A stretch of 64,000 nt of DNA from Flavobacterium sp. GSB-24 (lineage in GTDB: Bacteria > Bacteroidota > Bacteroidia > Flavobacteriales > Flavobacteriaceae), in NCBI RefSeq assembly GCF_027924665.1, contig NZ_AP027043.1:682001-746000 (forward strand), in the 5' to 3' direction. The notes below the pieces were generated by a model. It did not search any database. It saw nothing but the letters and a program-made list of their open reading frames with translations, and was not told the DNA's origin. Positions 39,838-48,673 of the stretch are shown piece after piece; the first letter of the stretch is position 1, and each line of letters starts with the position of its first letter. The position numbers and the translations under genes were made by a program.

Positions 39838-42075
39838 TTATTTTACTGTTACTTGAAGTTCTTTTTTAATATCTCTTGAAGAAGTTCCCAATTTAATAGT
39901 GTATTTTCCTGGCTCAACTGTCCATTTTTTAGATGCAACATCGTAATAAGCCAATTCTTTTACTGGTACTTTAATAGTTACTTTTTCAGAACCTCCTGCT
40001 TTCACAGAAGCTTTTTTGAATCCTTTTAGTTCCTGTGCTGCACGAGTAATTTTAGAATCAGATTTTGAAGTATATAATTGCACTACTTCTTTTCCGTCTA
40101 CTTTTCCAGTATTTTTAACATCAACAGTAACTTCAATTACCTCATTTTGAGCGTAAGATTCTTTATTTGCTTTTGCATTATCAAGCGCAAAAGTTGTGTA
40201 TGATAATCCGTAACCAAAAGGATATAAAGGAGCCACATTTTTAGTATCAAACCAACGATACCCAATTAAGATTCCTTCAGCATAATTTACCGTTTTATCT
40301 CCAGGGAAACTGTTTGTTGCATGTGCAGGAGAATCTTTCAACTGTTTAGGCATTGTCCAAGGCAATTTTCCTGACGGATTTACTTTTCCTAAAATTACAT
40401 CTGCCAAAGCATTTCCTCCTTCAGAACCATTGAACCAGCTCCAAACCAAAGCAGAAGATTTCTGACTTACTTCATTAATATCAAAAGGAGCGCCGGCAAT
40501 CATAACCACAATAGTTTTAGGATTAGCTGCCGTAACTTTTCTAATTAATTCTTCTTGTCCGAAAGGCAAATGCAAATCTCTTCTATCTGAAGCTTCTGTT
40601 TCATAATCACGGTTTGAACCTGCAAAAATGATTGCCACATCAGAGTTTTTAGCTGCTTCTACTGCTTCTTGTACTTTTGCATCGTCTAATTTATCGATGG
40701 TTACTGGGCCGTTAGCTGTAATATTTCCTAAGTTGCCTTTGTTTCTTTCATCATAACGCTCTAAATATCCTTCAGCATAATTGATTTTAACTGATGAAGG
40801 AAGTCTGTTTTTAAGACCTTCCAAAGGCGTAACTTCTCTTTTTGTTTTAACTCCAGCACCAAATCCGCCTAGAGCATTTTTCTTTGTTGCATTGTTTCCA
40901 ATAACAGCAATAGATTTTACTCCGTCTAGTTTTAATGGCAATGCATTATTATCGTTTTTCAACAATACGATTGCTTCTGCAGCAATTTTGTAAGCATCTT
41001 GGTAATGCGCTTCTGTTGCGATGCTTCCTTTTGCACGAGTTCCGCCGCCCATTGCTTTTACTTGAAACAGCGTTCTTAAAATACGTTTTACGTGAAGATC
41101 AATTTCTTTTTCAGAAACTTCTCCCGATTTAACGGCTGCAATTAATTTATCGGCTAAGAAAAATTCATTGAAAGGTTTTGGTGTTCCCATTTCAATATCC
41201 AAACCATTTTTCAAGGCTTTTGCTGTAGAATGCACCGCTGCCCAGTCTGAAACTACAATTCCTTTAAATCCCCATTCATCACGAAGGATTTTATTCAGCA
41301 TATAATCATTTTCACATAAATATTCGCCTCTAAATTTATTGTAAGCTCCCATTATACTGTATGCTTTTGCTTCTTTTACTGAAGCTTCAAAAGCTGGAAG
41401 GTAAATTTCACGAAGTGTACGCTCGTCAATTTGTACATCGACAAAATCACGATTCGTTTCCTGATTGTTTGCTGCATAATGTTTTACGCAAGCCATTACG
41501 TCTTTTTCTTGTAAACCAACGATCAAAGGCACGGCGATTTTTTTATTCAAAAACGGATCTTCAGACATGTATTCGTATGTTCTTCCTCCAAGCGGTGTTC
41601 TCACCATATTGATGGCTGGCGAAAGTAACATGTCTTTGTCTCTGGCACGTAATTCTTCTCCTAAACTGGTTCCAAAAGTATGCGCCATTTCTGCGTTCCA
41701 AGTTGCTGCCAAAGCTCCTCCTGCAGGATAATAAGTTGCAAAGTCGTTTGTCCATCCCGCTGGAGCCCAATTGTCGCGTGAAATTTCTTCACGAACTCCT
41801 AACGGACCATCGGCCATTTTTAATTCTGGAATTCCTAAACGTTTTACGCCCGCATTAGCAAACATACTGTTTCCGTGAAGCATTCCGATTTTTTCTTCTA
41901 ATGTCATCTGCGAAATCAGTTTGTCGATTTCCGCATCATGATCTGTGCTTATTTCTTTTCCTACGTATTCTTCTGTCTCTGCTGTATTTGAAGCTAACGT
42001 TTGTGCATCATTTTTACATGAAGTAAACAATGCAAAAACAAGAGCTGCCGAAAGGAATATCATTTTGTTTTTCAT
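39838..42075 (-). CDS. GH3 beta-glucosidase lipoprotein
   Basis: A 745-residue secreted enzyme with signal 'NKMIFLSAALVFALFTSCKN' ending in a lipobox Cys. It has the GH3 (alpha/beta)8 domain with 'MADGPLGVREE', 'SPAINMVRTPLGGRTYEYMSEDP', 'CVKHYAANNQETNRD' and the nucleophile Asp in 'FKGIVVSDWAAVHST'. A second domain carries 'IVLLKNDNNALPL' and 'IFAGSNRDYETEASDRRDL', and a C-terminal fibronectin-III-like domain ends the protein. It would release glucose from the non-reducing end of oligosaccharides after side chains are removed. Confidence 0.94.
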   Translation of the reverse strand: MKNKMIFLSAALVFALFTSCKNDAQTLASNTAETEEYVGKEISTDHDAEIDKLISQMTLEEKIGMLHGNSMFANAGVKRLGIPELKMADGPLGVREEISRDNWAPAGWTNDFATYYPAGGALAATWNAEMAHTFGTSLGEELRARDKDMLLSPAINMVRTPLGGRTYEYMSEDPFLNKKIAVPLIVGLQEKDVMACVKHYAANNQETNRDFVDVQIDERTLREIYLPAFEASVKEAKAYSIMGAYNKFRGEYLCENDYMLNKILRDEWGFKGIVVSDWAAVHSTAKALKNGLDIEMGTPKPFNEFFLADKLIAAVKSGEVSEKEIDLHVKRILRTLFQVKAMGGGTRAKGSIATEAHYQDAYKIAAEAIVLLKNDNNALPLKLDGVKSIAVIGNNATKKNALGGFGAGVKTKREVTPLEGLKNRLPSSVKINYAEGYLERYDERNKGNLGNITANGPVTIDKLDDAKVQEAVEAAKNSDVAIIFAGSNRDYETEASDRRDLHLPFGQEELIRKVTAANPKTIVVMIAGAPFDINEVSQKSSALVWSWFNGSEGGNALADVILGKVNPSGKLPWTMPKQLKDSPAHATNSFPGDKTVNYAEGILIGYRWFDTKNVAPLYPFGYGLSYTTFALDNAKANKESYAQNEVIEVTVDVKNTGKVDGKEVVQLYTSKSDSKITRAAQELKGFKKASVKAGGSEKVTIKVPVKELAYYDVASKKWTVEPGKYTIKLGTSSRDIKKELQVTVK

Positions 42076-42166
42076 AGATAGTTAGATGTTTTTAGATTTA
42101 AAGATTTCTGATACCTCACACATGATCTTTAAATACCGTTAATATTATATGTTTGTGGTTTTTTGT

Positions 42167-43723
42167 CTATTGTTTTATCAAATTTAGAAAAACAACGTCG
42201 TTTTCATTGATTTTGAATTCTTTGCTGAACGTTCCTTTTGCATCAATTGTTATTTTTTCTGTTGCAATTGGATCGCCGTTATTTTTCTTTTTCATAGCAT
42301 TTACCTGCTCACGCGTCAACTGACTTGGTTTGTTTAAAGCCAGATAATCTGCATAAACGTCATTTACTTTGTAACCTACTTTATAGATTTCTAAAGTATA
42401 TTTTCCTTTCTGCATTCCGCCAATTTCAACCTTTACTTTTCCCTTTTCTTTTGATGGAAGATCCTGAACGTAATAGGTTTGATTCCAAACTTTCTCGCCC
42501 GGATGTGTATTGGTAAAATCCCAAAGTAAAACTTGTACATCGCCTTTTGCATTTTTAGAAGTCCACGAAGCTTTATCCGAATTTTGAAGTTCTGTTTCTC
42601 CCAATTTGTTCAAAAACTGGTACGAAAAATAAGCTGGCTTTTTAATTCCCTGCGTATTCAACAATCCGAAACCGCCATGAAAAGGCGTAAATCTCGGGCC
42701 TGGTTCTTCAAAAATATCTGTAAAAACCCAGTACGACATGGAGTTTGCTGCATTGCCGACTTGTTTTAATTTCTGCAGAATATAAGCTGCCGAATGATAA
42801 CTGTCGTGAATGGGATCTGCCGGCGTGTAAGAAGAGCTCCACTCTGTGTAATGCAGTTCTAAATTGGGTTTAGCCGAATTGGTAATCTGCTTACGCGAAT
42901 TAATAACGTCTCCGCTAATACTGTTTTCGTCTGGACTTAAAACGGTTCCAGAAGTTCCGAATTCATCCAAATAACCTTGGTTTACACCATAAGTATGGGT
43001 CGAGATAAAATCTAAAGGCACGTTGTTTTTAGCACAAAAATCGATTGTTTCAGGAACCCATCCTGCACCTGCTGTTGCTGGTCCGCCGACTTTGTAATCT
43101 TTATTTACTGCTTTTACACCGCGGGCTGCATAATCGTACAATTTGAAATATTCTGCCTGAGTTCCTGTCCAGAAACCTGGTGTTAAATTTGGTTCGTTCC
43201 AAACTTCAAAATACCATGTTTTTACTTCTTCAACTCCGTAACGTTCTGTAAAATGCTGGGTTAGATTTTTGATTAAATCTTCCCATTTTTTATAATCTTT
43301 TGGAGGCGTGACATTTCCTTTCCACCAAAAAATAGTTTCTTTTCCACTTGCCAATGCATTCGGCATAAAGCCTAATTCAACAAAAGGTTTCATTTTCAAA
43401 CTCACAATATAATCGAACAAAACATCTACGTATTGATAATTATATTCTGGATTTCCTTTTGAGTCTTCACGGTAAACCGCCATATCATCAGACAATAAAC
43501 CATGAAAACGAATGTATTTAAAATCGCATTCTTTTTTTACCAAAGCCAATTGCTGCTGCCAGTCGGCTCTCAAACCTTCGTTTGCTCTTCCGGCACCAAT
43601 GCATTCTTTAAACATGGTGTTTAATTTTCCAGCCGATTTGTTGTAATCTACTTTTATCGTTCGGTTTTGTGCCATCAAATGGACTGAAGTAATTAAAACT
43701 GCTGCTATTAAAAGTTTTTTCAT
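42167..43723 (-). CDS. GH39 family beta-xylosidase-like enzyme
   Basis: A 518-residue secreted enzyme with signal peptide ('KKLLIAAVLITSVHLMAQ'). The GH39 barrel shows 'CDFKYIRFHGLLSDDM', acid/base Glu in 'YFEVWNEPNLTPGFW' and nucleophile Glu in 'LELHYTEWSSSYTP', then a C-terminal beta domain with 'VQVLLWDFTN'. Characterised GH39 enzymes are beta-xylosidases or alpha-L-iduronidases. In this PUL beta-linked xylose, or arabinose-type side-chain sugar, is the probable target, but GH39 is not a standard member of described xyloglucan loci. Confidence 0.9.
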   Translation of the reverse strand: MKKLLIAAVLITSVHLMAQNRTIKVDYNKSAGKLNTMFKECIGAGRANEGLRADWQQQLALVKKECDFKYIRFHGLLSDDMAVYREDSKGNPEYNYQYVDVLFDYIVSLKMKPFVELGFMPNALASGKETIFWWKGNVTPPKDYKKWEDLIKNLTQHFTERYGVEEVKTWYFEVWNEPNLTPGFWTGTQAEYFKLYDYAARGVKAVNKDYKVGGPATAGAGWVPETIDFCAKNNVPLDFISTHTYGVNQGYLDEFGTSGTVLSPDENSISGDVINSRKQITNSAKPNLELHYTEWSSSYTPADPIHDSYHSAAYILQKLKQVGNAANSMSYWVFTDIFEEPGPRFTPFHGGFGLLNTQGIKKPAYFSYQFLNKLGETELQNSDKASWTSKNAKGDVQVLLWDFTNTHPGEKVWNQTYYVQDLPSKEKGKVKVEIGGMQKGKYTLEIYKVGYKVNDVYADYLALNKPSQLTREQVNAMKKKNNGDPIATEKITIDAKGTFSKEFKINENDVVFLNLIKQ

Positions 43724-43746
43724 TTGGAAACTGTTTTTGTTATTAT

Positions 43747-43852
43747 CCTAACAGGTTTTTAAAACCTGTTAGGTATATTTCAACCAATCTAAAAAGCTTT
43801 TTAGTTATGTGATGTGACATTGATACCTAACAGGTTTTGAAAACCTGTTAGG
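43747..43852. repeat. paired CCTAACAGG palindrome, copy 2
   Basis: Hairpins at 43747-43773 and 43826-43852, 52 bases apart, in the gap between the GH97 and GH39 genes. Same arms, order and outer flanks (TAT / ATA) as copy 1. Confidence 0.75.
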
Positions 43853-43864
43853 ATAGCATAATGA

Positions 43865-45871
43865 TTATAATTTTTTGAATCTTACTGCACCACCTCCGGC
43901 ACCGCCTAATTTCAATTGTAATTTATCTGAAGCTTTTACTGTTTTCTTCGAAATTGCTACTGCTTCTGGATTGTGCGTTTGATCTGTTCCTTCAGCATCT
44001 ACATAAATCTGTGCTTCGTAAGTTGCATTTGGATCTAAGAATGATAATGAAACTTCTACATTTCTTGGTTTTTCATTGGTCAAAGTCCCTAAATACCAAT
44101 CGGCACTGTTTCTGTCTTTTCTTGCTGTTGTGATGTATTCACCAATTTTTCCTTCTACAATTTTGGTATCTTCCCAATCTGTTGGAACATCTTTTAAAAA
44201 TTGTAAAGCTGGTTTTCCTTCGTAGTTTTCTGGAAGATCTGCCAGCATTTGAATTGGAGAATAAAGCACTACATACAATGCTAGCTGCTGTCCCACTGTT
44301 CCTTGGATTCTTTTTCCTGGGTAACCTTGTTTTACCTCAACATCGAAAATTCCAGGTGTAAAATCCATTGGTCCTGAAAGTAATCTTGTAAACGGAATAA
44401 TGCTCAAATGGTTTGGCGGATTTCCTTCGCTCCAAGCGTTATATTCTTGTCCGCGTGCTGCTTCTCTGGAAACCATGTTTGGGAAAGTTCTTCTTTCTCC
44501 CGTATCTTTAATTGATTCGTGGTATAAAACTGCTAAATCGTACTGTGCCGCTTTTTCTAAAATGTATCTGAAATAATTCACTCCAAATTGTCCGAAGTGC
44601 ATTTGTTTCATATTCAATTTTGAACCAACGTGACCAATTTTTACGGTATGAATTCCTAGTTTTTTGTATAAAGCAAAACCTTCGTCAACTTCTTTTAAGT
44701 AGTTAATTAAGTTTGAACCTGTTTCGTGATATCCGATTAATTCGATATTCTTTTTCTTTCCGTATTCAACTACTTTTTCAAGGTCGAAATTGTCCGCGCT
44801 TTTCGTGAAGCTGAACATGTGCATACGGTTTTCGTACCATCCTGGCGTCCATCCTTTATTCCATCCTTCGATCAATAAATGATGGAAACCTTCTTTTGCT
44901 GTAAAATCAATATACGTTTCGGCGTTTTTAGTTGTTGCACCTTGCTTATCGCTTTCCCAGAACGTGTATTTTCCGATGTGCATTCCCCACCAAATTCCTA
45001 AATATTTGTATGGTTTGAAATAGCTGTTTGTATTCTTTAATTTGTTAGGCTCGTTTAGGTTTAAAACCAGATAAGAAGTAATTAACTCCCCTGGATTTTC
45101 TCCAATTTGAATCGTTCTCCAAGAAGAAGTAAACGAATCTTTTACACGAACTTTTACACCATCTGGCCATGGCACCAAATCCGATTTTAATTCTGTTCCT
45201 TTATTGTTTACCAAAGTCATACTTGCAAAATCGATCAAGTTTGCTTCGTGAAAACTTAGAGCCAATCCGCTTTTACTTTCTATTGTAAGTGGAGTTAAAA
45301 CGGTGTCAAGTGTGCTTACTGGCGCATCTTTGAAAAGATATTCGTCGCGGTTTTCTCTATTTGCCGGAATCCACCATGCTTTTCCGTCTTCTTTTAAGTT
45401 AAAAGTTGTTTTTTCATCCATGATGAAAATACTGTCTTTTACATTTTGTTTTGGATAAACATATCGAAATGCCACTCCATCGTCGAAAGCACGAAACTGG
45501 ATTTGTAATTTTCTTTTGTTTCCAGTTTTTTGCTGTAAATCGACAACCAACTGATTGTAATTGTTTCTGATGTTTTTCTTTTCTCCCCAAACTTGTTCCC
45601 AAGTTTCATCAAACGAAGAAGTTTTTGCTCCCTTAATTTCAAAATTTGAACTTAAATCTTCATTTCCTTTTAGTAAAAATCCCATTTCTGATGGTGTGAT
45701 CACTTCGGTTTTTCCGTGTGAAACAGCATATTTCGGAGCGTTTTTTACTAACTCAAATTTGATTGTATTCTTTCCGTTTGGCGATGCCAGTTCGTAAGCG
45801 TTTTTGTTTTTCTGACTGTAGCCAATTGCTACTGAAAACAAAACGGCTGGGAGAATTAGATAGTTTTTCAT
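43865..45871 (-). CDS. GH97 glycoside hydrolase, inverting SusB-like type
   Basis: A 668-residue secreted enzyme with signal peptide. The N-terminal beta-super-sandwich has 'YELASPNGKNTIKFEL'. The barrel has 'TYIDFTAKEGFHHLLIEGWNKGW', 'TVKIGHVGSKLN', 'AVLYHESIKDTGERRTFPNMVSREAARGQEYNAW' and 'PFTRLLSGPMDFTPGIFD'. At the retaining family's nucleophile Asp this protein has Gly in 'KIGHVG', as in inverting SusB, and it keeps the paired Glu residues of that type. So an inverting alpha-glucosidase-like action is likelier than alpha-galactosidase. Its role in xyloglucan use is unclear. Confidence 0.9.
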   Translation of the reverse strand: MKNYLILPAVLFSVAIGYSQKNKNAYELASPNGKNTIKFELVKNAPKYAVSHGKTEVITPSEMGFLLKGNEDLSSNFEIKGAKTSSFDETWEQVWGEKKNIRNNYNQLVVDLQQKTGNKRKLQIQFRAFDDGVAFRYVYPKQNVKDSIFIMDEKTTFNLKEDGKAWWIPANRENRDEYLFKDAPVSTLDTVLTPLTIESKSGLALSFHEANLIDFASMTLVNNKGTELKSDLVPWPDGVKVRVKDSFTSSWRTIQIGENPGELITSYLVLNLNEPNKLKNTNSYFKPYKYLGIWWGMHIGKYTFWESDKQGATTKNAETYIDFTAKEGFHHLLIEGWNKGWTPGWYENRMHMFSFTKSADNFDLEKVVEYGKKKNIELIGYHETGSNLINYLKEVDEGFALYKKLGIHTVKIGHVGSKLNMKQMHFGQFGVNYFRYILEKAAQYDLAVLYHESIKDTGERRTFPNMVSREAARGQEYNAWSEGNPPNHLSIIPFTRLLSGPMDFTPGIFDVEVKQGYPGKRIQGTVGQQLALYVVLYSPIQMLADLPENYEGKPALQFLKDVPTDWEDTKIVEGKIGEYITTARKDRNSADWYLGTLTNEKPRNVEVSLSFLDPNATYEAQIYVDAEGTDQTHNPEAVAISKKTVKASDKLQLKLGGAGGGAVRFKKL

Positions 45872-45883
45872 GTTTTTTGGTAT

Positions 45884-46139
45884 TATATTTTTTTAGCCAC
45901 GAATTCACGAATTTTATTAATTAAATCTTTGGCTAGATTATTTTAAACACATAGAATCATAGTTTATTTGAAACTAAAAAAAGGCGTTTCACTTGTTTAA
46001 ATTCACATAGCTATGTGTTGGAAACTAGTTTCTTTTTATTCTCTTTTCAGAAACAAAAAGTCTATGTTTCTATGTGTTTACTTTTTTCGCCACGAATTCA
46101 CGAATTATACAGATTAAATTCGTGAATTCGTGGCTATAA
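45884..46139. repeat. CACGAATTCACGAATT repeat in the GH31 to GH97 gap
   Basis: 'GCCACGAATTCACGAATT' occurs at 45896 and again near 46090, with its complement 'AATTCGTGAATTCGTGGC' at about 46116-46133. Between them are words such as 'ACACATAGAATCATAG' and 'TCTATGTTTCTATGTGTTT' in opposite orientation. This is a repeat array about 250 bases long. No gene is present. Confidence 0.65.
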
Positions 46140-46143
46140 CTTT

Positions 46144-48543
46144 TTATTTAATCCACTCCGTTTTGAAAGTGGTTTTTCCGTTTAATGGATTTGCAGTTAC
46201 ATCAAAATTGTTTCCGTTTTTGGTAACTTTTATTTCTTGTACCGCATCGCCTTCTGGTAAAAATACTTTAGCTGTTGCCGAAGTTGTTTTGTCGCTGGCG
46301 TAAACTTTTAATGTCAGTTTGCTCCAATCCATATCTTTTGTAGATTGCGCTAAACCGATGTGTGGAATCGCAGTTCCGTCTTTAATTAAAACTACAATTG
46401 GCACTTCGCCAGCTTTAATTTTATGCCATCCCGATTGGTATACTTTCTTAGTTTGGTAATCGATCCAAGTTCCTTCTGGAAGATAAACGTCTCTTTCTTC
46501 TATCTCTTCAAAAAGCGGTGCAACTAAAATACTTGAACCAAATAAATATTGATTGTCAACTAACCAAGCACCGGGATCGTTTGGATATTCTACAAATAAA
46601 GCACGCATCATCGGTAAACCTTTTTGAGAACTTTCTTTTGCCTGAGCATAGATATATGGCATTAATTCATAACGCATATTATCTGCTTTTCTAAATCCTT
46701 CTAAGAATTCTTTGCTGTACAGCCAAGGTTCGCGCGGAGGCTCTCCGTGGCTTCTTACGTGCGATGTAAACATTCCGAAAGGTGTCCATCTTCTGTAAAT
46801 ATTCTCTGGAGATTTTGTTGCAAAACCTCCAACATCATGACTCCAAAAACTGAAACCAGAAAGACCCAATGAAAGTCCGCCGCGTAATTCTGCCGACATG
46901 GCTCCGTTTGAAGTTTCAGAATCTCCTCCCCAATGTAACGGGTAACGCTGCGATCCTGCCCAAGTGCTTCTCGCCCAGATTAAAGTATAACCTTTTTCTT
47001 TCTGAGTAATTTCTGCAACGGCTTTGTTATAACGTAACGGATATAAATTATGCTCGTAAAAACCAGTTCTTCCCGAATGGTATATTCCGTCTGGCGGCGC
47101 AGCTTCTCCAAAATCTACTTTGAAAACCGCAACACCTTCATCAAATAATTTTTTCAATTTTCCTTGGTACCAAGAAATCGTTTCTGGATTTGAGAAATCT
47201 AAAACCGCATCTTCATAAGGAAGATTTCCTTTTCTGTCTCTAACCGCTAAGTTTTTCTCCATGATTTCTGGAAACAAAGTATTCTTTGGAGTGAAGTACG
47301 GCAATTGCCATAAACAAACCTGGAAACCGTCTTTCTTTAAATCAGACATCATTTTGGTTGCGTCTGGGAAACGAGATTTTGCAAACTCGTAGTTGTTTCT
47401 CCAATCTACATCAAACCATCCTGTATCAAAGTGAATAACATCGGTTGGGATTTTGTATTTACGCAAATCTCTTGCTACATCTCTTCCTTCTTTTTCAGAA
47501 AAATACGTGATACGGCTCATCCAGAAACCGAAAGACCAAAGTGGCGGCATCGCAGCTTTTCCAGTCAAATTGGTATATTGATCTAAAACGTCTTTTGGTT
47601 CTCCGATGAAGAAAAATAAATCGGCTTCGTCATCGCCAATGTACATTTCGTTGGCACTAGAAAAATACTTTCCAAAGTCAACTGTAATTGGTGTAGAATG
47701 GTGCATGAAAACGCCGTAACCGCGGCTGCTCATGTAAAACGGAATCGGTTTGTACATCGTTTCATTTTGGATTCCGTTTGCGTCATCTGTCCATAAAACT
47801 ACTTTTTGACCGCGTTTATTGAATTGTGTGAATGATTCTCCACAGCCAAATATTTTTTCGTCCGGTTCTAAGCTGAACGCCGCGCCCATACTTCTGGAGT
47901 AATCGCTATTTCTGCGAACATAAGAAAACGGAAGTGTTGGTGTATACGTATTTTTAAAATCGGTATCGTGAAGCGTGCTTGTCAGCATTTTTCCTTTTTC
48001 ATCGTAAATTTTTACGTGCCAAGGTTTTGTCAAAATTTCAACTCTTCCGTGTTTGCTTGTATAACTGTGACCGCCTTCAATTTTAGAATATTTCCATAAT
48101 TCCGGGTGATTTGGCGCAACGCCGTCAACCAGCATCAATGATTCCTTTTGCGGATGAAATTGCGGTCCAGAAGTAGTTTTGATTCTAACTGTTCGATCAG
48201 AAACAAACTGAATTTCAAACGGCAAAACAGGAGATTCTGCATATTCTGTTGTTGGAAATTCGTTTGCTTTTTCTACATCAGGTTTCATCATCATATTGTT
48301 GAATGCCTGACGTGTTTTGTAATTGTATCTCAAATATTTTATAGTTCCTTTTCCTGTTGCAGGATCAAAAGATGCCAATTCATCTGCGAAATAAAAGGTG
48401 TTCAGATAGTTCTGAAAATCTTTACTGATATCAATTGGTGCATTTAATACTTCTGCATTTTGGATTTGTGCTGATGCTTTTGGCACTGCAATAAATCCAA
48501 ATATTAAGGCAGAAAATAATGCGGTTAGTTTTGAGTTTTTCAT
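46144..48543 (-). CDS. GH31 alpha-xylosidase
   Basis: A 799-residue secreted enzyme with signal peptide. The N-terminal beta-sandwich has 'EKIFGCGESFTQFNKRGQKV'. The barrel shows 'TDVIHFDTGWFDVDWRN', nucleophile Asp in 'GVAVFKVDFGEAAPPDG', and acid/base Asp in 'HWGGDSETSNG', followed by 'LRGGLSLGLSGFSFWSHDVGGF'. 'KVDFGE' and the short loop around 'RSTWAGSQRYP' are like the YicI/xyloglucan alpha-xylosidase group more than the alpha-glucosidase group. It would remove alpha-1,6-xylose from the non-reducing end of xyloglucan oligosaccharides. Confidence 0.94.
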   Translation of the reverse strand: MKNSKLTALFSALIFGFIAVPKASAQIQNAEVLNAPIDISKDFQNYLNTFYFADELASFDPATGKGTIKYLRYNYKTRQAFNNMMMKPDVEKANEFPTTEYAESPVLPFEIQFVSDRTVRIKTTSGPQFHPQKESLMLVDGVAPNHPELWKYSKIEGGHSYTSKHGRVEILTKPWHVKIYDEKGKMLTSTLHDTDFKNTYTPTLPFSYVRRNSDYSRSMGAAFSLEPDEKIFGCGESFTQFNKRGQKVVLWTDDANGIQNETMYKPIPFYMSSRGYGVFMHHSTPITVDFGKYFSSANEMYIGDDEADLFFFIGEPKDVLDQYTNLTGKAAMPPLWSFGFWMSRITYFSEKEGRDVARDLRKYKIPTDVIHFDTGWFDVDWRNNYEFAKSRFPDATKMMSDLKKDGFQVCLWQLPYFTPKNTLFPEIMEKNLAVRDRKGNLPYEDAVLDFSNPETISWYQGKLKKLFDEGVAVFKVDFGEAAPPDGIYHSGRTGFYEHNLYPLRYNKAVAEITQKEKGYTLIWARSTWAGSQRYPLHWGGDSETSNGAMSAELRGGLSLGLSGFSFWSHDVGGFATKSPENIYRRWTPFGMFTSHVRSHGEPPREPWLYSKEFLEGFRKADNMRYELMPYIYAQAKESSQKGLPMMRALFVEYPNDPGAWLVDNQYLFGSSILVAPLFEEIEERDVYLPEGTWIDYQTKKVYQSGWHKIKAGEVPIVVLIKDGTAIPHIGLAQSTKDMDWSKLTLKVYASDKTTSATAKVFLPEGDAVQEIKVTKNGNNFDVTANPLNGKTTFKTEWIK

Positions 48544-48571
48544 TGGTTAATAATTCTAGATGTTAGTTTAT

Positions 48572-48662
48572 CCTAACAGGTTTTAAAAAACCTGTTAGGT
48601 ATTTTATGTTATATCTTGATAAAAATCTATTGATACCTAACAGGTTTTAGAAACCTGTTAGG
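48572..48662. repeat. paired CCTAACAGG palindrome, copy 3
   Basis: Hairpins at 48572-48599 and 48636-48662, 36 bases apart, in the gap between the GH2 and GH31 genes. AAAAATCTAT is in the spacer as in copy 1. Confidence 0.75.
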
Positions 48663-48673
48663 AACGTAACTTA

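Noticed and set aside
35916..48662. CRISPR array from the repeated palindromes
   Set aside because: Only three paired elements, kilobases apart, with genes between them and no regular spacers or cas genes.
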